From the NCBI GenBank assembly GCA_964632995.1, contig CAZWDL010000045.1, forward strand, positions 1 through 49,983: DNA of 49,983 nt. The letters are read 5' to 3'. Positions 34,749-44,064 of the stretch are shown here, one piece after another. Source of the stretch: CAZWDL01 sp964632995 (lineage in GTDB: Bacteria > Bacteroidota > Bacteroidia > Chitinophagales > Saprospiraceae). Position 1 is the first letter of the stretch; every line of letters begins with the position of its first letter. The notes under the pieces were generated by a model, which was given only the letters and a program-made list of their open reading frames with translations, did not search any database and was not told the DNA's origin. The position numbers and the translations under genes are program-made.

Positions 34749-35324
34749 TTAATTTTTACATTGTTCGGCGTAAAGCTTTCGCCAGCGCTCCCGGCAATCG
34801 AAAGCCCGCTGATATACGGTATTGGCGCCGGCCAGCCCCAGTTCTCCGGCCATTTCTTCTCCGGAGCATTCCTCTACGTACTTGAGGTAGAGCAAGCGTT
34901 GGCATAAATCCGTCAACTGCTGGAAGGTCGTCTGCCAGCATTGATCCTTTTCGATACCGGCGATACCGGCCTCCACGATCTGAAGCAGGTCGTCGCTGTC
35001 CTCTTCACTGGAATATCTTGCTTCTTCGCGAATTCTTAGGTCGTCCTCCTTACTAATTGCTTTGAGGCGGTCGAGCCAGCGGTACCGGCAAATATTGAAC
35101 AGCAAACCGCCGAATGAACGGAAGCGGGAATGGTCGCTGCAATACTGCGTGAAGATGGTCACCAGCCCTTCCTGCATGATATCCTTGGCATCGTCAAGCG
35201 AACCGTTGTTTTTAAGGATATAGTCACTAATCTGTCGGGAAAACTGCTGGTAAATCGATTCCAGGACGGCGTCGTCCTGCCGGCAAAGGCCTTCGAAAAT
35301 CTGTCGATCCGTATACTGGGCCAT
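34749..35324 (-). CDS. ECF RNA polymerase sigma factor
   Basis: The 191-residue sigma-70 family protein has region 2 with AKDIMQEGLVTIFTQY and FNICRYRWLDRLKA (core binding and -10 recognition). Region 4 has LCQRLLYLKYVEECSGEEMA and GANTVYQRAFDCRERWR (-35 recognition helix-turn-helix). Length is normal for ECF factors. The ATG at 35324 (MAQYTDRQIF) is preferred over the open frame to 35396. The partner TPR protein follows directly. Targets may include the divergent secreted protein and CHAT genes, as inferred from position. Confidence 0.92.
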   Translation of the reverse strand: MAQYTDRQIFEGLCRQDDAVLESIYQQFSRQISDYILKNNGSLDDAKDIMQEGLVTIFTQYCSDHSRFRSFGGLLFNICRYRWLDRLKAISKEDDLRIREEARYSSEEDSDDLLQIVEAGIAGIEKDQCWQTTFQQLTDLCQRLLYLKYVEECSGEEMAGELGLAGANTVYQRAFDCRERWRKLYAEQCKN

Positions 35325-35447
35325 GAGGCGTCCATTTTTCCGGAAGATAATAAAATCGCCGCTTATGGGAAGAAACTGGCTTTTCCAAAGCAGCATTGAA
35401 CAGAATTTTTTACTTTACGGCGTCCCTTGTCATCAAATCCCGAATTC

Positions 35448-37505
35448 ATGTATTTGCGCGGCTCTCTCTGTTTCACTTTTTTGTTGCTTTACGGACTGCT
35501 CAGCGCTCAGCAAGCGGGTGTCACTGCGCTTGAGCGAAGTGCCGGTTTTGAGGCGCGGCCCTCCGGTGAGGGTATGCAGTTCGATCCCGTACTGCCGCCG
35601 CTGCAGCAGCGCGCCGGTGCGCCGGAAGCTTACTGGGAGCATTTCTGGATTTTTGGCGACGGATCGTTCAGCCGGGAGGCGGAGCCACTACACCACTATC
35701 CGGCCGGCGGAGAGTACGAGGTGATTTACCTGGCGACCGGCAATTACGACACGGGCAAACCACCTAAGAAAAAGAAAAAGAAGGTGTCGGGGTACGCTTC
35801 GGCCGACGCTCCGCTACCTGCTTCCAATGTTTTGGCTTCGGTCGACCGCGCCGTTGGGATCGGAGTGGCGCGCGATGCGGTGCCGGAGGAGGAGAACATA
35901 GTGCTTATCACTTACCACAATCCGGGAAGCAGCTATGCCGGCGGTAAGCTCCATCTGTTTTTTAACGAGCGGCGATTTGGCCATCCACACTTTACTTATC
36001 AGGAATCCTATACTTATTATGGCGAGGAAGAATTGCCGGAGGCTCTGAGTGTTGTATGGCCTACTACAGAGCCGGGCGGTTCTTCCTGGGCTTCCCTGCA
36101 GCCGCGGCCACTGGGTCCGCTCTCCGCTTTTCCCTCCGGGCTGCCGGAAAACCGGCGCGACGAAGCGCTGGAAGCTGCGCAGGAGGAATTTCTGGATCAC
36201 CGGGTATGGGCCTTCGACGGGCTGGCCCCCGGCGGGCAGCGTAATGTGTTTGTAGCCCTGGAGGCCACGCCGGAAATGCTCAGAGATACGACGGTCACCA
36301 TTTATATGCAGGCCGCCTACGAAAGTGCCGACGGTCAGCTGTTTGATCTGGCGGTACTGGAAATACCTATTGTATCGGCGCACGATCCTAACATCCAGCA
36401 GGTCAGTGAGCGAAAGACGGGCTTCCGGCGCATCTGGGAAAAAACGCTGAAATACAAGACCCGCTTTCAGAATACAGGAGAGGGGCCGGCCGAACAGATC
36501 CGGATCGAAACCCGCTTCCGGCCGGAGGAAGTACTCGACCTGGAGCGGCTCGAAGTACTGGACTGCTATCCCGAGGTGCCGCTTTGCCCCGACAGTAATG
36601 TGTACAACATCAGTTGTCTGGATACCCAGTATGTCCAAAATGAACTGGTATTCACCTTTCGAAACATATACCTGCCTGGAACCAAACAAGAAGGGGTGGA
36701 GGATAAGGATTCCACGCAGGGCTTCGTCCGCTATGCCTTGACGCCCACTAAAAAAATGAAGAGGCGCTCTTTTCGCAGCCGGGCGGGCATTTATTTCGAC
36801 AACGAACCGCCGGTATATACCAACTGGGCGCGCACCCGCTTTAAATGGTTCGAACCTTCCTTCATGCCGATGATGGGATACAAAATCGTGCCGGACAGCA
36901 GCGGCCTGAATATGCCTTTCTTTGGGGTAGGTGTCGCTTCGGCTTATAAAGCCTACGGTTTTTACCTGCAGCCGGAGCTGCACACGGGCGTTTCCGGCCG
37001 GCAGGAGTCGGCCTTCACCTTGCCTCCGGAGCGTCGCTCGGGACAGGAGAACATCCCGGGGTCCGATCTCATCCTTCACCGGGACACGGTGAGCCGGACA
37101 AGCGTGCAACAGACGGTTCAACGTTATTCGCTTGAACTGGCGCCGCTGCATCTGAGGCGCAACCTCAACAGGTTCATAGGCCTTGGCGCCGGGGCGAGTT
37201 ATCTCCTGCATTTTGAAAACCGCGACGAGCGCTCAACCACGGAAAGCGAAGTCTTCGTACAGGAGTGTTTTCCCAGCGCAGCCGGCGAGTTGCGCTGCCC
37301 GGAGCCTCCCCGGCTGGACGACCGGCAACCGGGACCGGAAATAGTGGAAAACAGCCGGCAGGTCATCTTCGGGGATCTGCGCTTTTTTGTCGATCTAAAC
37401 ATCGGGCTGGCGCGCTCCGGGCCGGTGCTGGGGCTGCGCAATTACCTCCGCGTCGGGCGGGCTCCTGCGTATAGCCTGGCGGCCTATGCAGCCTGGCGCT
37501 TTTGA
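35448..37505 (+). CDS. Secreted PKD-like/DUF11-like repeat protein of unknown function
   Basis: The 685-residue protein starts at ATG 35448 with signal MYLRGSLCFTFLLLYGLLSA. An early PKD-like motif is WIFGDGSFSREAEPLHHYPAGG-type (GDGSFS and HYPAGGEYEV). A central beta-sandwich has LKYKTRFQNTGEGPAEQIRI and later GIYFDNEPPVYTNW, like the conserved-repeat domain that often precedes T9SS signals in this phylum. The end (LRFFVDLNIGLARSGPVLGL to AAYAAWRF) looks like membrane-barrel strands. A run KKKKKK occurs at about residue 108. It is divergent from the sigma factor gene and 43 bp upstream of the CHAT gene. Confidence 0.65.
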   Translation: MYLRGSLCFTFLLLYGLLSAQQAGVTALERSAGFEARPSGEGMQFDPVLPPLQQRAGAPEAYWEHFWIFGDGSFSREAEPLHHYPAGGEYEVIYLATGNYDTGKPPKKKKKKVSGYASADAPLPASNVLASVDRAVGIGVARDAVPEEENIVLITYHNPGSSYAGGKLHLFFNERRFGHPHFTYQESYTYYGEEELPEALSVVWPTTEPGGSSWASLQPRPLGPLSAFPSGLPENRRDEALEAAQEEFLDHRVWAFDGLAPGGQRNVFVALEATPEMLRDTTVTIYMQAAYESADGQLFDLAVLEIPIVSAHDPNIQQVSERKTGFRRIWEKTLKYKTRFQNTGEGPAEQIRIETRFRPEEVLDLERLEVLDCYPEVPLCPDSNVYNISCLDTQYVQNELVFTFRNIYLPGTKQEGVEDKDSTQGFVRYALTPTKKMKRRSFRSRAGIYFDNEPPVYTNWARTRFKWFEPSFMPMMGYKIVPDSSGLNMPFFGVGVASAYKAYGFYLQPELHTGVSGRQESAFTLPPERRSGQENIPGSDLILHRDTVSRTSVQQTVQRYSLELAPLHLRRNLNRFIGLGAGASYLLHFENRDERSTTESEVFVQECFPSAAGELRCPEPPRLDDRQPGPEIVENSRQVIFGDLRFFVDLNIGLARSGPVLGLRNYLRVGRAPAYSLAAYAAWRF

Positions 37506-37548
37506 GTTGGAAAGTTTTTACATGCCGCTGTACCCATAAACTTCAGGG

Positions 37549-40401
37549 ATGAACCATTCTTTAAAGCACATTTTCTTATTACTTCCTCTTCTCATCTGCC
37601 GATTCCCGGCCGGCTATGCGCAGGAAACGCCCGCTGCTTCGCTTCCCGACTCCGTCCGTCTGCAACAGCTGGTGGAGCGAATCGCAGTGAGTGAAGAAAA
37701 ACAGCTGGCCGACAGCATTGTCTTTTACTACCGGGAAATGGCATTGCTTTACCGGGAAAGAGATAACCTGGCCGGATGGCTGAACAGCTACTGGGACTTA
37801 CACGCCAATTTTTTTGAACAACCGGATACAGCTTTATTCTGGCTGGATGAAGGGCTGGTAGGACAGTGGCGTGAAGCGCGAAGTAAAGTGGAGTGGGAAG
37901 CGCGTCTGTGGATGAAGGTCAACCAGGGGTACCATTTATTTCAGACGGGCGACGTGATGGCTTCTATCGCTGCTTACGAAGAGGCGGATGCTATTTACCG
38001 GCGTGAAAATATCGAAGATTTTTACATTGTTGAATACGTCTATAAGCCCCTGGGTAGTTACTACACCATGCTGGGGGATAACGAGCGCGCCCGTTCTGTC
38101 TACGAGCGCGCCTTTGAAGTGGCCGGCCCGGAGGGGAAGGCGGGCTTATACAATAACTACGGGCTGACCTACTGGAATGAAGGAAATAATGAAGCAGCCG
38201 TCGCCGCCTACGAAAAAGGCCTGCGACTCCCCGTTCTTATGATGGACCAAAAGGGCTTGTTGCAAACCTCCCTGGCGCGCAGTTACCTGGAGGCCGGACG
38301 TTTGGCGGAAGCCGCTGCCCTGGCTGAGGGTGGAGTGCGGAACCTTCACGCTGCCGGGCTGGAAGATGCGGCGACCAAGGCCCGTTACCGCTCATCGGCT
38401 TATCTGCAACTGGGTGCTGTCCGCCGTCAACAGGGGCTTCTGCAGGAAAGCCGGGAGATGCTGGAAAAAGCACTGGAACAGGCGAGCGCCGCGTTCGGGA
38501 CCCCTGATCATCGCTACTCCGCCAAAATTATCATCGAAATGGGCGCCTTATACCGGGCGATGGGCAACTTTGAGCAGGCGATTAAGGCTTACAATCAGGC
38601 TTTGCGCTGTGTGCTTCCTTCTTTTCAGCCGGCCACTATGCTTGACCAACCCGATCCGTCGACTTTCCACGAGGAGAACGCCATTTTTGAAGCACTGGAG
38701 GGGAAGTCGGCAGCGCTGGTGTCGCGTTATGAGGAGAGCGGTGATATCGCTGATCTGCAGGCGGCCTTGCAGAGTCACGAGCTGGCCTTTGAAGCGGAAG
38801 ATGATTTGTGGAATGTGTTGCAAAATGAATCGGCCCGGCTGCAGCTGCAAGCTTACCGGCGGCGCCGAACTACGGCGGCCATCGATATCGCCCGGCGACT
38901 TTACCTGCAGACGGAGCAGAGCGCTTATCTGGAAAAAGCCTTTGTTATTGCCGAGCGTAGCCGGGCTAAACTGTTGAGGGAGGCGATCCGTGAAAACCTG
39001 TTCCGCCAGGAACTTCAGACCGGCGATACGCTGCTCAACAGAGAAGCGGAATTGGAGCGGCTGTATTCTTTTTACGACAGGGAGTTTCAGCTCGCCGCAT
39101 CGGAAGCGGAGCGCAGGCAATTGCTGATTCGGAAGGATGAGGTGGGGCGCACGCTGAGGACTTTGCGTTCCAGGATTGCCGATCGCTATCCCAAATTGCA
39201 GCAATTGACTGAAAGCGAATCATTCAACTTTTCTTACTTGCGCCGGATTGTCGACGAGTCGCCTTCCACCGTACTCATTGAGTACATGGTTGGGGAAGAG
39301 CTTATTTATGCCTTTCGCCTTCGGGCGGGGAAGCCTCCGGAGCTGTTTCGGATAGCTTACGGTACAGAGCGGCGGGAATTAGTAAACACCTTGCTCGAGC
39401 AGTTGTCGTCCCGACAAGCATTGAGCAGTCATCGCGGAGAGTGGCTGCGGCAGTCCGGCGCGGTTTTCAGCTGGCTGTTGGAACCCTTGCTTCCCCCTCC
39501 CGGCAGCGAATTACTGATCCTTCCCGATGGCCCGCTGAACTTCCTGCCTTTTGAAGCGCTGGTCCGGCAGCCGGAGGAGCTGAGCTGGAGTAAGGCCGAT
39601 TTTTTAATCCGTCAATACCCCATCACTTACGGCTATTCGGCGGCTATTTTGCTCGGGCTCCGGCAGCAGTCTTCCCGGGCAGGCAAAGGCCTGCTGGCGG
39701 TAGCGCCCGTCTTTTCGAACGGAGAGCGGGGGCTCTCTCCCCTGTCACACAGCGCCACCGAGCTTCGGTCCCTTCAATTTGGGGTCTCGCTTCGCCTGCT
39801 GGGGGAGGCGGCTACCCGGGAAAAGTTTGAAGCCGAAGCAGCGGATTACCGGGTCTTGCATTTGTCGACCCATGCACGGGCCGACAGTGCGGGCCACCCG
39901 CCACGTATCGAGTTCATCGACCGTGCTTTGTACTTGCCTGAAGTATATGCTCTCGACTTGCAGGCCGACCTGGTCACCCTTAGCGCTTGCCAGACCGGGC
40001 TGGGCCGTTTCCAGGCAGGTGAGGGCGTCATGAGCCTGTCGCGCGGCTTTGTCTATGCAGGGGCCGCCAGCCTTGTCGCCAGCCTGTGGACGGTCAATGA
40101 GGAGTCGACGGCATGGCTGTTCGAGCGCTTTTATAATTTGATCGGAAGTGGAAAAGGCCGGGGAACGGCGTTGCGGGAAGCAAAACTAGCTTATCTGGAT
40201 AATGAAGAAATCAACAGCTTTCGCAAATCGCCTTACTATTGGGCCGGTTTCGTCTATTACGGAAATGATGAACCGGTTGTACTCAGCAGTGGAGGGTGGC
40301 ATGGGGGGTGGGCACTTGCGGGATTATTGCTGCTGGGCGCTACTATGGTAGGGTGGATAAGACGGAATAGCAACTCGAATGCGGGAAGTAGGAAGCTGTA
40401 G
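37549..40401 (+). CDS. TPR-CHAT protein (caspase-like peptidase family)
   Basis: The 950-residue protein has signal peptide MNHSLKHIFLLLPLLICRFP, then TPR-like repeats (about residues 100-430, for example YNNYGLTYWNEGNNEAAVAA and GALYRAMGNFEQAIKAYNQA), a coiled region, and a CHAT domain at about 640-905. The catalytic dyad is H775 in LHLSTHARA and C814 in LSACQTGLG, followed by GEGVMSLSRGFVYAGA. A C-terminal membrane helix (WALAGLLLLGATMVGWI) comes before a basic tail, so it is anchored with the CHAT domain outside the cytoplasm. CHAT proteins are clan CD peptidases. Substrates here are unknown, but the nearby ECF sigma/TPR pair suggests a regulatory unit. Confidence 0.9.
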   Translation: MNHSLKHIFLLLPLLICRFPAGYAQETPAASLPDSVRLQQLVERIAVSEEKQLADSIVFYYREMALLYRERDNLAGWLNSYWDLHANFFEQPDTALFWLDEGLVGQWREARSKVEWEARLWMKVNQGYHLFQTGDVMASIAAYEEADAIYRRENIEDFYIVEYVYKPLGSYYTMLGDNERARSVYERAFEVAGPEGKAGLYNNYGLTYWNEGNNEAAVAAYEKGLRLPVLMMDQKGLLQTSLARSYLEAGRLAEAAALAEGGVRNLHAAGLEDAATKARYRSSAYLQLGAVRRQQGLLQESREMLEKALEQASAAFGTPDHRYSAKIIIEMGALYRAMGNFEQAIKAYNQALRCVLPSFQPATMLDQPDPSTFHEENAIFEALEGKSAALVSRYEESGDIADLQAALQSHELAFEAEDDLWNVLQNESARLQLQAYRRRRTTAAIDIARRLYLQTEQSAYLEKAFVIAERSRAKLLREAIRENLFRQELQTGDTLLNREAELERLYSFYDREFQLAASEAERRQLLIRKDEVGRTLRTLRSRIADRYPKLQQLTESESFNFSYLRRIVDESPSTVLIEYMVGEELIYAFRLRAGKPPELFRIAYGTERRELVNTLLEQLSSRQALSSHRGEWLRQSGAVFSWLLEPLLPPPGSELLILPDGPLNFLPFEALVRQPEELSWSKADFLIRQYPITYGYSAAILLGLRQQSSRAGKGLLAVAPVFSNGERGLSPLSHSATELRSLQFGVSLRLLGEAATREKFEAEAADYRVLHLSTHARADSAGHPPRIEFIDRALYLPEVYALDLQADLVTLSACQTGLGRFQAGEGVMSLSRGFVYAGAASLVASLWTVNEESTAWLFERFYNLIGSGKGRGTALREAKLAYLDNEEINSFRKSPYYWAGFVYYGNDEPVVLSSGGWHGGWALAGLLLLGATMVGWIRRNSNSNAGSRKL

Positions 40402-40441
40402 CGCACTAATGATTTGGAGTTACGATTTACATACGAGAAAA

Positions 40442-40466
40442 AGGACAACCGGAAACCGGTTGTCCT
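40442..40466 (-). terminator. Terminator of the lipoprotein gene
   Basis: AGGACAACCGG and CCGGTTGTCCT form a perfect 11-bp stem with an AAA loop. On the minus strand it is followed by TTTTTCTC, so it ends transcription from the gene at 40600-41202. On the plus strand it is followed by A residues, not T. Confidence 0.65.
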
Positions 40467-40599
40467 GAAAAAAGCAGTTCATGGGAATATGGTGGGTGAA
40501 ATCCAGCCGTTCATCTTATGAGCATTCCAACCTTTGAAGTCTTTGGAGAGTGGTGGCAATCTATAAGAAATCATAGGCTTTAAGCTTCCTGCTGCCAAT

Positions 40600-41202
40600 T
40601 CACTTATCCTTATCCTTCTGGATGTAGATTCCGATGCAGTTGCCATTGGCGGTATATACACCGATGCAGATGGAAATGTGGGCCAGTACGATATCGCCGC
40701 CGGGAAGTTGTATGGCGTAAACTTCTCCTTCCTGTACGGGAGCGGTCATTTGGCCGTCACCTACGGATTCACCGAGCTGGAATGCTTCGCGGATTTGAGC
40801 GGCGGCTTCTCCCTGGCGGAGATTGCTGGCTTCTTCCGGGCTCAGGTTAGTTTTCCGGATTTGTACTTTCTGGCGGGTAGGCCATTCCTTGATAGCCGGG
40901 AGGTATCTGTTGAGGAATCTGGCGTTGGGAGAAGCCAGCAGAATACCTTGGTCTGCGTCGCGGTAGGCGATCAACTGGATCTGGCCGGCGGCCTGGGCGC
41001 TTTCGCGGGTACTCCAGACTTTGCTGTCGGCGGCATCTTCGCCGAGGGAAACTGCCAGGGCGCCGTCGGGCACGTTTTCGAAATCGAGGTCCAGCTGGTA
41101 TCCTTCCAGGCGGGGAGTTTCCACTTCGGGTTTTTCACAAGCGGAGAAAGTAAGGGAGCCAATCAGGATCAGAGCGGTCATGAAAAAAACATTGCGGTTC
41201 AT
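40600..41202 (-). CDS. Lipoprotein of unknown function
   Basis: The 200-residue protein has a lipoprotein signal (MNRNVFFMTALILIGSLTFS) with lipobox FSAC and C22 as the anchor. The mature part contains PEVETPRLEGYQLDLDF, a segment of RQKVQIRKTNLSPEEASNLR and a hydrophobic end VLAHISICIGVYTANGNCIG. No domain is recognised. It faces the CHAT gene tail to tail. Confidence 0.65.
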   Translation of the reverse strand: MNRNVFFMTALILIGSLTFSACEKPEVETPRLEGYQLDLDFENVPDGALAVSLGEDAADSKVWSTRESAQAAGQIQLIAYRDADQGILLASPNARFLNRYLPAIKEWPTRQKVQIRKTNLSPEEASNLRQGEAAAQIREAFQLGESVGDGQMTAPVQEGEVYAIQLPGGDIVLAHISICIGVYTANGNCIGIYIQKDKDK

Positions 41203-41386
41203 AATTCTAGGATTTTGATGATTTTGAAATTGTTTTGGATGATTTGATCATCGCTTTCAATCACCTATCCTGAAACCGCAATATTTCTTAGGAGAGCAAG
41301 TGTTAAAAAAATGTTAAGAACAGGCTGCTACGATCTGCCGTATGTGTTATTTGCTGCTTAATCCATTGGTTGTCAGCATTTTGCAT

Positions 41387-42733
41387 TCACTCGTCTTCGT
41401 GTATATTAAAGTTGTTGAGGAAGCCCGTATGGAAATTTCCCTTTCGGAAATCCTCATTACGCATCAGTTTTTTATGAAAGGGCACAGTTGTTTTTACACC
41501 TTCGATGATAAATTCGTCGAGGGCGCGCTCCATTTTGGTGATGCACTCCTCCCGCGTACGGGCGCGGCAGATGAGTTTGGCGATCATGGAGTCATAGTAG
41601 GGAGGAACGGTGTATCCGGCATATACATGCGTATCGACGCGTACTCCATGGCCCTTTGAGCTGTGAAAGGAGGAGATTTTGCCGGGAGAGGGCCGAAAGT
41701 CATTGAAGGGGTCTTCGGCATTGATCCGGCATTCGATGGCGTGCATCGTAGGATAGTAGTTGCCGCCGGTGATGGGATCGCCTGCGGCGATTTTGATTTG
41801 TTCTTTGATGAGGTCGTGATCGATCACTTCTTCTGTTACGGGATGCTCCACCTGAATGCGGGTGTTCATCTCCATGAAGTAAAAGTTGCGATGTTTATCC
41901 ACGAGGAACTCGACGGTGCCGACGCCTTCGTAATTGATCGCTTCGCCGGCGCGGACGGCGGCTTGGCCCATTTCCTCGCGCAGTTCATCGGTCATGAAAG
42001 GAGAGGGGCATTCCTCGACCAGTTTCTGATGTCGTCGCTGTATGGAGCAGTCGCGCTCGGAGAGGTGAACGACCTTGCCGTACTGGTCGCCGGCTATCTG
42101 GAATTCGATATGACGAGGTTCTTCGACGAATTTTTCGATGTAAATGCCGTCATTACCAAAGGCAGCTTTGGCTTCATTTCTGGCCTGCTCCCAGTTTTTT
42201 TCAAATTCATCTTCATTACCGACAATGCGCATACCTTTTCCTCCACCGCCGGCGGTAGCTTTAAGCATGACGGGATAACCGATATCAGCGGCGCTGCTTA
42301 TGGCCGTTTTAAGGTCTTTAACCAGTCCTTCAGAGCCGGGTACGACGGGCACGCCGGCCTTGATCATGGTTTCTTTGGCAGTGATTTTATCCCCCATTTT
42401 ACGGATCTGGTTGGGGGTTGGGCCGATAAATTTGATACCGTATTCGGCGCATACCTCAGCGAAGTCAGCGTTTTCGGCGAGGAAGCCGTAGCCGGGATGA
42501 ATGGCATCGGCGTTGGTGATTTCCACGGCGGCCATAATTCTGGGGATGCTGAGGTAAGAATCGCTGGAAGGGGGTTTTCCTATACAGACGGCCTCATCGG
42601 CGAAGCGCACGTGCAGGCTTTCTCTATCGGCGGTCGAATAGACGGCCACGGTTTTGATGCCCATTTCCCGGCAGGTCCGGATGATACGCAGGGCGATTTC
42701 TCCGCGATTGGCAATGAGTATTTTGTCAAACAT
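41387..42733 (-). CDS. accC: Acetyl-CoA carboxylase, biotin carboxylase subunit
   Basis: The 448-residue enzyme carboxylates the biotin of BCCP using ATP and bicarbonate, the first step of fatty acid synthesis. It has MFDKILIANRGEIALRIIRT at the N-terminus, the glycine-rich ATP loop KATAGGGGKGMRIV, EKFVEEPRHIEFQ, ERDCSIQRRHQKLVEE and EMNTRIQVEHPVTE. All are standard biotin carboxylase signatures, and length is normal. It is the last gene of the fabH-efp-accB-accC minus-strand group, 98 bp after accB. Confidence 0.97.
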   Translation of the reverse strand: MFDKILIANRGEIALRIIRTCREMGIKTVAVYSTADRESLHVRFADEAVCIGKPPSSDSYLSIPRIMAAVEITNADAIHPGYGFLAENADFAEVCAEYGIKFIGPTPNQIRKMGDKITAKETMIKAGVPVVPGSEGLVKDLKTAISSAADIGYPVMLKATAGGGGKGMRIVGNEDEFEKNWEQARNEAKAAFGNDGIYIEKFVEEPRHIEFQIAGDQYGKVVHLSERDCSIQRRHQKLVEECPSPFMTDELREEMGQAAVRAGEAINYEGVGTVEFLVDKHRNFYFMEMNTRIQVEHPVTEEVIDHDLIKEQIKIAAGDPITGGNYYPTMHAIECRINAEDPFNDFRPSPGKISSFHSSKGHGVRVDTHVYAGYTVPPYYDSMIAKLICRARTREECITKMERALDEFIIEGVKTTVPFHKKLMRNEDFRKGNFHTGFLNNFNIHEDE

Positions 42734-42831
42734 GTTTTTTACATTGAAAGCGCAGGCTCAATTTCTGGATAAAAAGGTTGCCGGGCGCGCCGGGCAATTT
42801 TCCAGTAAGAAAAATAAGCAGTTTTAGCCGT

Positions 42832-43365
42832 CTATCCTTTTGGGTCGACGAGGAACAGGACCTGATCGTACTCTACAGGCTGGGCATCTTCCACCATGAC
42901 CTTGACGATTTTGCCCGCGATCTCGGACTCAATTTCGTTAAAAAGTTTCATGGCCTCGACAATACAGACGACGCTACCGACCTCTATGGTGTCACCCACT
43001 TTAACGTAAGGGCCTTTTTCGGGCGAGGGAGAGCGGTAGAAAGTACCGACAATAGGAGAGCGGACTTCTTTGTATTGAGTACCCTCTTCTCTTTCCTCCG
43101 GTTTTTCGGCGGCTCCGGAGCTGCTTTCCGCCGGGACGACTTCGGGAGTGGGCGGGGCGGCCGGAGGGGTAAAGGGCTGCTGCACGGGAGATTGTACAGC
43201 GACGACCGGCTGTTGGGCCGGCGCCTCCCCCTTAAGCGGTTTGGCGGGTTTGGTATAGTGCTTGGTCCGAATGGATAACTCGAACTCGCCGTCCTTCATT
43301 TTAAATTCGGTGAGTTCAGTTTTGTTAATGAGCTTGAGGAGCTCCTGAATTTCCTTAAAGGTCAT
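42832..43365 (-). CDS. accB: Biotin carboxyl carrier protein of acetyl-CoA carboxylase
   Basis: The 177-residue protein has an N-terminal helical region (MTFKEIQELLKLINKTELTE), a Pro/Ala/Glu-rich linker (about residues 45-95) and a C-terminal biotinyl domain with PIVGTFYRSPSPEKGPYVKV and the biotinylated Lys in VEAMKLFNEIE. It carries CO2 between AccC and the carboxyltransferase. The stop is 3 bp from the accB start side of efp, so the genes are cotranscribed. Confidence 0.97.
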   Translation of the reverse strand: MTFKEIQELLKLINKTELTEFKMKDGEFELSIRTKHYTKPAKPLKGEAPAQQPVVAVQSPVQQPFTPPAAPPTPEVVPAESSSGAAEKPEEREEGTQYKEVRSPIVGTFYRSPSPEKGPYVKVGDTIEVGSVVCIVEAMKLFNEIESEIAGKIVKVMVEDAQPVEYDQVLFLVDPKG

Positions 43366-43368
43366 AAA

Positions 43369-43935
43369 TTACTGTTTTACGCGTTCCATATAGTTACCGC
43401 TAGCCGTTTCAATTTTCACCTTATCACCCTGGTTGATGAACAGAGGCACACGGACTTCGGCGCCGGTTTCTACCTTGGCGGGTTTCAGAGTATTGGTGGC
43501 AGTATCACCTCTGACCCCAGGTTCGGTATAAGTGATTTCGAGGATGACGTACTGCGGCATTTCCATCGTCAGGGGTACTTCTTTTTCAGCGTGGAAGAGG
43601 ATTTCTATTTCCATGCCTTCTTTAAGGAACTCGGCGTGCTCAACCAGCTTATCGCTGAGATTGACCTGCTCGTAATTTTCCGTATTCATGAAATGGTATC
43701 CCATATCATCCTCGTATAGATACTGATGCTTACGGCGCTCCACGCGCACATCATCCACCTTATGACCGGCGGGAATGGTGTGATCAATGACCTTGCCGGT
43801 TGTCAGGCTTTTCATTTTGGTGCGGACGAAGGCGTTGCCCTTTCCGGGTTTAACATGCTGAAATTCAACTATCTGGAAAATATCATTGTTCATTTCAACG
43901 CACATGCCGTTGCGTATATCTGATGTAGTTGCCAT
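43369..43935 (-). CDS. efp: Elongation factor P
   Basis: The 188-residue translation factor relieves ribosome stalling at polyproline. Domain I has the loop HVKPGKGNAFVRTKMKSLTTG with the tip Lys that is often modified. Domains II-III have YLYEDDMGYHFMNTENYEQ and GVRGDTATNTLKPAKVETGA with VPLFINQGDKVKIETASGNY, the EF-P signature. It sits between fabH and accB, a common arrangement in this phylum. A -7 box lies at 43973-43980. Confidence 0.98.
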   Translation of the reverse strand: MATTSDIRNGMCVEMNNDIFQIVEFQHVKPGKGNAFVRTKMKSLTTGKVIDHTIPAGHKVDDVRVERRKHQYLYEDDMGYHFMNTENYEQVNLSDKLVEHAEFLKEGMEIEILFHAEKEVPLTMEMPQYVILEITYTEPGVRGDTATNTLKPAKVETGAEVRVPLFINQGDKVKIETASGNYMERVKQ

Positions 43936-43972
43936 GTGTAGCTGCTAGTTATTGGGTGATTAAAAAACGATG

Positions 43973-43980
43973 CAAAGATA
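43973..43980 (-). promoter_or_regulatory. -7 box of the efp-accB-accC group
   Basis: On the minus strand the sequence is TATCTTTG, a perfect TAnnTTTG match 38 bp upstream of the efp ATG. It suggests that efp, accB and accC can be transcribed independently of fabH. Confidence 0.5.
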
Positions 43981-44064
43981 GAAAAAATGTTTTTCGGGTT
44001 ATTGAGGCCGGCGTCCATCAGTCGCTTCTCCCAACAATCGGGGCTCGCCTGAAATGCCGCAATA

